Shown one piece after another: positions 58,736 to 64,000 of a stretch of DNA of 64,000 nt (the first letter of the stretch is position 1; each line of letters opens with the position of its first letter). A model generated the notes under the pieces. That model was not told the origin of the DNA and ran no database searches. It was given only the letters and a program-made list of their open reading frames with translations. The translations under genes and the position numbers were made by a program. Source of the stretch: Streptomyces sp. RKND-216 (GTDB lineage Bacteria; Actinomycetota; Actinomycetes; Streptomycetales; Streptomycetaceae); NCBI RefSeq assembly GCF_004795255.1, contig NZ_SSBQ01000002.1:3429501-3493500 (forward strand), in the 5' to 3' direction.

Positions 58736-59233
58736 TCAGGCCGGACGGGCTTCGTCGTCCGGTGCGCTGCGGCGACCGGTGTCGACGGTGCGGACGGCGG
58801 TGGCGAAGCTCTCCAGCCCGCCGAGCAGCCGCCGCCGTTCCGTGGCGGGCATGCGGCTCAGTACGGCCTCCAGGGCGTCCTCGCGGCGAGTGCGCAGCTC
58901 GGCCAGGTACGTCACCGCGCGCCGGGTCAGGTGCAGTTCGAGTTCGCGCCGGCTGACCGGGCTGGGGTGGCGTTCGAGGAGGCCCATGGCCTCCAGCCGG
59001 TCGCAGAGCCTGCTGACGGACGGCGGGGCGGAGCCCAGCAGTTTGCCGAGGCCGCGCAGGTTGATGCCGTCCTCCTGCTGGACCACGTGGAGCACGCGGA
59101 GCTGGGACGGCGAGACGGGCTTGGTCGGCACGGCGTTGCGGCCCTGCTCCCAGAGCACCTCGAGCAGTTCGACGACGTCGACGGCGACCCGGGCGGCGGG
59201 GGATGTGGAACTGCCCGCGGAACTCGCGCCCAT
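58736..59233 (-). CDS. MarR-family regulator, copy 2
   Basis: A 165-residue paralogue of the protein at 57081-57584, sharing SQLRVLHVVQQEDGINLRGL, SVSRLCDRLEAMGLLERHPS, PVSRRELELHLT and the MGA-x-S start. It converges on the sigma-factor gene with a 22-bp gap. The two copies flank the sigma gene on both sides in the same orientation. Confidence 0.88.
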   Translation of the reverse strand: MGASSAGSSTSPAARVAVDVVELLEVLWEQGRNAVPTKPVSPSQLRVLHVVQQEDGINLRGLGKLLGSAPPSVSRLCDRLEAMGLLERHPSPVSRRELELHLTRRAVTYLAELRTRREDALEAVLSRMPATERRRLLGGLESFATAVRTVDTGRRSAPDDEARPA

Positions 59234-59388
59234 AGCCTGCCACTCCCAAGATCATGTCTCCGGCGCACGCGTTCCTCACGCCGCCGGCCCCGTCCCCGCA
59301 CCCTAGCCGACCCTCCGTGCACCGGCCGGTGGGGAGTGGCGCGGCGGCTGCGGAGGAGGGGCGTGCGGCGGCGCTGCGTGCGGAGGTG

Positions 59389-59919
59389 TCAGCCGGGGCG
59401 GTAACCGGACCTGCGAGCGCTGCGCGCCCAGAGGGAGCCGGCCAGGCCGAGGATCAACACGATCGCGCCGGTGGCCCATTCGAGCCGCGGGGCGCCGACG
59501 GCCGCGTTCGGAGGTTCGCCGTAGTTCCACAGGAACGGGGAGACGATCAGCCACGCGCCGAGCAGCGCGATGCCGACGGAGGCGAAGAGCTGCCGCAGCG
59601 GGCGCAGGAAGCGACTGAGCGCGAGGAACAGCAACAGGACGCCGACCACGGATTCGTTGAGGTAGGCCTGGCCGCCCTTCTGCGTCTCGGCGTAGCCGAC
59701 CGCCCAGGCGCCGATGCACAACCAGAACGCCACCGGGACGCACAGCAGGGCGGTGGCCTGGTCGCGCACGACCAGGTTGTCGAGGCGGCGGGCGCGGTCG
59801 ATGCGCGCGCGGTCGGCGGGGGAGAGGTCGGTGCGTGGGCGGTCGCTGCGGGCGAGGCCGGTCCCGGACGGGGCGTGGCGGTCGGTGACGGTGCGGGCGC
59901 GGTGCGAGGCGGTGGCCAT
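59389..59919 (-). CDS. SPW-repeat membrane protein
   Basis: A 176-residue integral membrane protein. A 55-residue charged N-terminus is followed by four helices. The SPW signature reads IVSPFLWNY; the first half has a degenerate copy (ALLCVPVAFWLCIGAWAVGY). The family is common in actinomycetes and of unknown function. ATG at 59919 with GGGAG ahead. Confidence 0.8.
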   Translation of the reverse strand: MATASHRARTVTDRHAPSGTGLARSDRPRTDLSPADRARIDRARRLDNLVVRDQATALLCVPVAFWLCIGAWAVGYAETQKGGQAYLNESVVGVLLLFLALSRFLRPLRQLFASVGIALLGAWLIVSPFLWNYGEPPNAAVGAPRLEWATGAIVLILGLAGSLWARSARRSGYRPG

Positions 59920-60159
59920 GACGGGTGGCTCCCTTCCCGGCTGTACGGACCGGCTGTACGGACCGGCTGTGCCGCACCCCGGCTGCACCGATTCCGGTCG
60001 TGCCGCGCGGGGTGGAGGGCCCGGGTAGCCTCCGGAATCCGCCCGAAACGGACCGGTGGCCGGGATGCGGAAGGCGGGGGCGGGAAGGCGAGGGCTGCGC
60101 GCGCCGTGGAGCACGGCAGGCCCGTGCGGGGCGGGCGCGGCGTGGGGCGGTCCCGGCGG

Positions 60160-60357
60160 TCAGCCCACGTCGCCGACGGCGGCTCCGCAGCGGGGACATG
60201 TGGTGGGCGGTGCGGCGTCGGCGAGGCGGCCGCACGCGGGGCAGACCCGGTCGAGCATGCAGGCCGGCTCACCGCCGAGGTCCTGGTCGGCGGGTTCCCG
60301 CGCGTCGGCGCGCGGCGGGTGGGGCTCGGGAGCGTCGTCCTGCCGGTCACGGGTCAT
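60160..60357 (-). CDS. Small zinc-ribbon protein
   Basis: Sixty-five residues. The C-terminal half has two CxxC knuckles, VCPACGRLAD and TTCPRCGAAVG, a classic zinc ribbon; the N-terminal half is acidic, Pro/Asp-rich and disordered, with one extra Cys. No enzyme domain is attached, so it is probably a small regulatory or adaptor protein. No good ribosome site precedes the ATG; the 10-bp repeat array lies directly upstream. Confidence 0.65.
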   Translation of the reverse strand: MTRDRQDDAPEPHPPRADAREPADQDLGGEPACMLDRVCPACGRLADAAPPTTCPRCGAAVGDVG

Positions 60358-60370
60358 GGGTGCATTGTGG

Positions 60371-60429
60371 CGCGACAGGGCGCGACAGGGCGCGACAGGG
60401 CGCGACAGGGCGCGACAGGGCGCGACAGG
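60371..60429. repeat. Six 10-bp tandem repeats
   Basis: CGCGACAGGG repeats five times exactly (60371-60420) with a sixth copy missing only the last base (60421-60429). It lies between the zinc-ribbon start and the GH3 terminator. Such a perfect array suggests recent slippage expansion. Confidence 0.9.
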
Positions 60430-60430
60430 A

Positions 60431-60463
60431 GTGAGCCCCGGCGCGGGGGACGCCGGGGCTCAC
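60431..60463 (-). terminator. Terminator of the GH3 gene
   Basis: GTGAGCCCCGGCG (60431-60443) pairs perfectly with CGCCGGGGCTCAC (60451-60463), 7-base loop, just after the GH3 stop. Confidence 0.82.
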
Positions 60464-60486
60464 GTCGGGTGGCCGGAGGGGGCTCG

Positions 60487-62280
60487 TCAGTAACGGAGGC
60501 CGTGGCCGAAGGGGTAGAGGTCCTGGTCGGGGTCGTCGAGGGTGGGGATGGAGACGGGCAGCTTGCCCCGCGGGTCGAGCTTGCCGAACAGTGCGCGGGC
60601 CACCGCGTCCAGCGACGGGGCGCCGTAGGAGTACGTCGCGAGGTACGCGCCCACGTCAGGGAAACGGCGGATGTCGTACGGGTTCCGCACCGCGACTGCG
60701 ACGACCGGCGTGCCGGTGGCGCGCAGTGCCTCGACCAGCTTGGCCTGCGCGACGCCGCCCTCGCTGCCGGCTGCGGCCGCGTTGGCGGTGACGACGACCA
60801 GGTCGGCGTCCTCCGCCGCTGCGACCGTCTCGGCGATGACCGCGTCGGACGGGCGGGTGCCGGTGTCCTTCGCGGTGGCGGTCTGCCCGGTGTGCCGCGA
60901 CACGGCCTCCGCGAGCGTCGTGGTCGTCGAGGCACCCCAGCCGGCCACCAGCACCGAGCGCTGCGTCCCGGTCGACAGCGGCAGCACGCCCTCGTTGCGG
61001 ACCAGGGTGACGCTGTGGTCCGTGATCTCGCGGGCGGCGGACAGGTGGCGACGGCGTCCGACGACGCGTTCGGCGCGGCCCTCGCTGACGTAGGGGTTGC
61101 CGAACAGGCCGCGCCGCAGCTTGTGCAGCAGTACCCGGCGCAGCGAGGCGTCGATGCGGTCCTCGGAGATCTCGCCGGACCGCACGGCGTCCAGCACCGC
61201 GCCGAAGGCGGTGTCCAGGTCGGGGGCGAGCACCAGCTGGTCGCAGCCGGCCTGGAGGGCGCGCACGGGCGCGACGTCCGGCGGGAAGTCGTCGGAGGCG
61301 CCGCGCATGTCGAGCGCGTCGGTGACGATCAGGCCGTCGAAGCCGAGTTCCTCGCGCAGCAGGCCGGTGATGATCGGCTGCGACATGGTCGCCGGGACGC
61401 CGCTCGAGTCGAGCGCAGGCACGACGATGTGCGCGGTCATGATGGTGTCCACGCCCCGCCGGATCGCGGCGCGGAAAGGCGGCAGGTCGATGCTGTCCAG
61501 CTCCGCGCGGGTATGCGTGATGACCGGCAGGCCGTAGTGCGAGTCGGTGTCGGTGTCGCCGTGGCCCGGGAAGTGCTTGGCGGCGCTGGCGACGTCGCCC
61601 CGGTGGTAGCCGCGCACGCCCGCGCCCACCATGTCGGAGCACAGGTCCGGGTCGGAGCCGAACGAGCGGACGCCGATGACCGGGTTCTCCGGGTTGATGT
61701 TGACGTCGGCGACCGGCGCGTAGTTCTGCGTGATGCCGACGGCGGCGAGTTCGGTGCCGATCACGCGCGCGGAGTCGTACGCGTCGCCGGTCGAACGGGT
61801 CGCGGCCAGCGCCATGTTGCCCGGCATCATCGTCGCCGGCTCGGTGAGGCGGTAGACGACGCTGCCGCCCTCCTGGTCGACGGAGATGAGCAGCGGGACG
61901 CGGCTGGCGCGCTGGAGACCGTTGGATAGGCCGGCGATCTGCCGGGGGTTCTGCACGTTGTCCGGGCCGCGGCGGGCGTCGAAGTAGATGACACCGCCCG
62001 GCCGGTACTTGGCCAGCACCTCGGCGGGCGTGTCGACGCCATACAGCTCGCGGTTCCTGGGGTGTGCGGTGTCGGCGGTCTGTCCGTAGACCTCGACGAC
62101 GAAGAGCTGGCCGACCTTCTCCTCCAGCGACATGCGCCGGGTCAGTCCGTGCGCGTGCCGCAGCGCGGCGCGTTCGGCCTCGCTGCCGGTGGGCGCGGCG
62201 GTGGCGGTCTGCGCGATGCCGAGGGCGGCCACGGCGCCGGCGGCGCCGGCCAGAGTCTGTCTACGGGAGGGCTGCTGCAT
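60487..62280 (-). CDS. Tat-exported GH3 beta-N-acetylglucosaminidase/glycosidase
   Basis: A 597-residue glycoside hydrolase family 3 enzyme. Tat-like signal SRRQTLAGAAGAVAALGIAQ. The barrel holds the NagZ-type His-Asp dyad region KHFPGHGDTDTDSHYGLP (235-252) and the nucleophile D321 in IVTDALDMRG. A second alpha/beta domain follows (VVVTANAAAAGSEGG), as in two-domain GH3 enzymes. It likely trims GlcNAc from peptidoglycan or chitin fragments outside the cell. The ATG at 62280 is chosen; an in-frame GTG at 62301 lies over the GAGGAG site. Confidence 0.9.
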   Translation of the reverse strand: MQQPSRRQTLAGAAGAVAALGIAQTATAAPTGSEAERAALRHAHGLTRRMSLEEKVGQLFVVEVYGQTADTAHPRNRELYGVDTPAEVLAKYRPGGVIYFDARRGPDNVQNPRQIAGLSNGLQRASRVPLLISVDQEGGSVVYRLTEPATMMPGNMALAATRSTGDAYDSARVIGTELAAVGITQNYAPVADVNINPENPVIGVRSFGSDPDLCSDMVGAGVRGYHRGDVASAAKHFPGHGDTDTDSHYGLPVITHTRAELDSIDLPPFRAAIRRGVDTIMTAHIVVPALDSSGVPATMSQPIITGLLREELGFDGLIVTDALDMRGASDDFPPDVAPVRALQAGCDQLVLAPDLDTAFGAVLDAVRSGEISEDRIDASLRRVLLHKLRRGLFGNPYVSEGRAERVVGRRRHLSAAREITDHSVTLVRNEGVLPLSTGTQRSVLVAGWGASTTTTLAEAVSRHTGQTATAKDTGTRPSDAVIAETVAAAEDADLVVVTANAAAAGSEGGVAQAKLVEALRATGTPVVAVAVRNPYDIRRFPDVGAYLATYSYGAPSLDAVARALFGKLDPRGKLPVSIPTLDDPDQDLYPFGHGLRY

Positions 62281-62535
62281 CGGAATCGGAACGCTCCTCA
62301 CATGGGCGGCGGTTGGCCTGACGGCCGGGGACTCGGGGGGTTGGGGTGGTGCGTGTCGGGTGGCGAAAGGGACTGCGAGGACGGCACATCGTTGCAGCGC
62401 AGGGCGGGCGGGTACCAGACGCCGCGCGGACCTTTAGTGGTACAGACCAGTGGCACGGCGGATGGCGCATGCATCCCCGGGGCGGGGGTAAGGACTGCCA
62501 GACAGCCCCGAAACCCGAGTGGGGGGTGACGGAAC

Positions 62536-63438
62536 GTGCGTGCGTTCCTGTCCCGCATCACGAACACGGAACAGAGCAAACCGAGCAGAGCCGGCGCCGC
62601 GAAGGCCCGGGCCGGCGGTGCGAGCGTCAAGAAGGCCGCCAAGGGCGGGCGTGCGAAGGCGGGCGGCGGATCGCGCCCGGGCACCAGGACGAGGCCGGGC
62701 CGGAAGTCGGGCGCCTCGACAGGTGCGAAGGCCGGCGCGAAGCGCCGTTCGACGTCCGGCGGCACGGCCGCGGGGGCGTCCGGAATGGCCGGCGGGTTCC
62801 GCCGCTGGTGGACCGGCCGGGAACACGAGCCGGGAAAGACCGGCGGCGCCGCGCAGCGGACGTCGAGGTGGAGGGCGGAGCGGAAAACGGAGCGGGAGCA
62901 GGACGCCGCGAAGGGCGCGCCCGTCCCGCGCTCCGCTGACGAACGCCGCGGCCCCTCCGGGTTCGTGCGAGTGCTGGCGATGCTGCTGGCGTTCGCCGGG
63001 ATGGTCGCCTTCGCGGGCGTGCTGTCGCGGCTGACGCTGGAGCCGTCGGCGGCGTCCGCGTCCATCGCGCACACCAACCTCGAACCGGGCTCCTCCATCC
63101 AGGCATACCTCTCGCAGCCGGCGTTCCAGGACACCGTCAAGCAGCTCGGCGGCAACATCGTGCTGGGCATACCCTTTGGCCTGCTGCTGCCGGTGCTGGT
63201 CCCGCGTGCCCGCGGTCTCCTGCGCGTCACCCTGGCCACGGCGGTGGTGATGCTGCTCGTCGAACTGGTGCAGGGCGCGCTCATCAACGGGCGGGCGTTC
63301 GACGTCGACGACGTGATCCTCAACTGCAGCGGTGCGCTCCTCGGCTACCTGCTGCTCGGCCGCCGGCTGGGCCGGGCCGTTCACCCGCCGCGCCGCCGCT
63401 GGTGGCAGCGGATGACGGGGCGTCCGGTCGCGGGTTGA
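62536..63438 (+). CDS. VanZ-family membrane protein
   Basis: A 300-residue protein. Residues 1-150 are a very basic, Lys/Arg/Ala/Gly-rich disordered cytoplasmic tail; then come about four helices with the VanZ pattern LGGNIVLGIPFGLLLPVLVP, VELVQGALINGRAFDVDDVI and NCSGALLGYLLLGR. VanZ proteins lower sensitivity to teicoplanin or act on lipids by an unknown route; most genomic members are unrelated to resistance. GTG start at 62536. Confidence 0.86.
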   Translation: MRAFLSRITNTEQSKPSRAGAAKARAGGASVKKAAKGGRAKAGGGSRPGTRTRPGRKSGASTGAKAGAKRRSTSGGTAAGASGMAGGFRRWWTGREHEPGKTGGAAQRTSRWRAERKTEREQDAAKGAPVPRSADERRGPSGFVRVLAMLLAFAGMVAFAGVLSRLTLEPSAASASIAHTNLEPGSSIQAYLSQPAFQDTVKQLGGNIVLGIPFGLLLPVLVPRARGLLRVTLATAVVMLLVELVQGALINGRAFDVDDVILNCSGALLGYLLLGRRLGRAVHPPRRRWWQRMTGRPVAG

Positions 63439-63606
63439 GTGACCGGGCGGGACACGGATCCCGTAGTGCCGTCGCCCGCCGTCTCCCGGCTGCTTCCCGG
63501 GCCCGCGCCCCCTGCCGCCCCACCCCGGGGTCGATGCGTGTACACCGGGGGGCGCTCCGGCCTACCATGGCGAATGCCGCGCTCGTACGCACCACCGGGA
63601 GCCGCC

Positions 63607-64000
63607 ATGAGCCCGATCGCAGGCCCCGCCGGACGCCCGCCCGCGCGCCCCCGCCCCCGTACGGTGCCCGCGGCCCTCGTGACGTTCGCTGTCCTCGTGC
63701 TGACCCTCGGGCTGGCTTCCTGCGGCACCGCCGACGGGTCCGCGGACGGCCTCTCGCGGGACGTCGGCGTGGCGGCGTGGACCGACGCCCGGACCGGTGT
63801 GCTGGCGGTGGCACGGCAGGCGGACGCCCAGCTCGGCGCTGCCGCCGAGGCCGCGCGTACCGGCGCCGCCGACGCTGCCGAACGGGCGGCTGCGGAGCAG
63901 GCGCGCCGGGCGGCGGTCGAGGCACAGGGAGGCGCAGGGCAGCCCGCTGCCCGCCCCGGAGGTTCGGCGGCCGACGAACCCGCGCAGTGCACCACCCGGC
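63607..64000 (+). CDS. Lipoprotein, cut by the window end
   Basis: Open to the last base; 131 codons are seen. Signal VPAALVTFAVLVLTLGLASC ends in lipobox L-A-S-C. The mature part begins with a Ser/Asp linker and continues as an Ala/Glu/Arg-rich helix (AAEAARTGAADAAERAAAEQ) that may be coiled-coil, then a Pro/Gly stretch and a Cys near the end. ATG with GGGAG 6 bases ahead. Function cannot be told from this part. Confidence 0.7.
   Translation, partial: MSPIAGPAGRPPARPRPRTVPAALVTFAVLVLTLGLASCGTADGSADGLSRDVGVAAWTDARTGVLAVARQADAQLGAAAEAARTGAADAAERAAAEQARRAAVEAQGGAGQPAARPGGSAADEPAQCTTR

Noticed and set aside
60371..60429. CRISPR array or origin iterons
   Set aside because: Ten-base head-to-tail copies with no spacers, and no replication gene nearby.

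Overview
The window is very GC-rich (about 70 percent or more by eye), gene-dense actinomycete DNA, most likely from Streptomyces or a close relative. Pointers are an FbiC cofactor F420 enzyme, three Scr1-type XRE/DUF5753 regulators with two DUF397 partners, a PF04672-type methyltransferase, a LAL-type LuxR regulator, a sigma-B/F-class sigma factor, many Tat and lipoprotein signals, GTG/TTG starts, and only two in-frame TTA (bldA-type) codons that I could find. I see no intact prophage, no insertion sequence and no CRISPR array.

Layout. 1-6312: a maltose/maltodextrin operon (LacI regulator, binding protein, two permeases, GH13 glucosidase). 6356-8621: PhzF-like enzyme and Tat-exported PHP hydrolase. 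8736-10882: cold-shock protein and DEAD-box helicase, each behind a structured leader. 11034-14913: fbiC and an ADP-ribosylglycohydrolase. 14953-17225: XRE/DUF397 pair and a GPP34 protein. 17504-24061: a D,D-carboxypeptidase with a huge acidic tail, a polytopic membrane protein and an ATP-dependent DNA ligase. 24405-31363: methyltransferase, two more XRE regulators, a DUF397 protein behind a 7-unit 12-bp tandem repeat, a PP2C phosphatase and an orphan binding lipoprotein. 31512-38952: GH13 enzyme, amidase locus, secreted metalloprotease, LAL regulator and a lipoprotein.

39035-47264 is the most interesting part: a tightly packed minus-strand operon with a D-amino-acid-oxidase-type flavoenzyme, an A-PCP-reductase NRPS-like protein, an aldo-keto reductase, a sulfotransferase, an HK97-fold (encapsulin-like) shell protein and an MFS exporter. 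It looks like a compact natural-product pathway with its own protein nanocompartment, matching the proposed natural-product (family 3) encapsulins. A plausible flow, by inference, is: amino acid activated and reduced to an aldehyde, reduced to an alcohol, sulfated, exported, with the reactive aldehyde step perhaps confined in the shell.

47549-64000: flavoprotein, DUF6508-like protein, M23 endopeptidase, a large subtilase, GNAT enzyme, an orphan antitoxin-like gene beside tRNA-Arg(CCU) with a partial copy of the tRNA 3' end, a second PP2C protein with altered metal site, a sigma factor flanked by two duplicated MarR genes, an SPW membrane protein, a zinc-ribbon protein next to a 10-bp repeat, a Tat-exported GH3 enzyme, a VanZ protein and a lipoprotein cut by the window end.
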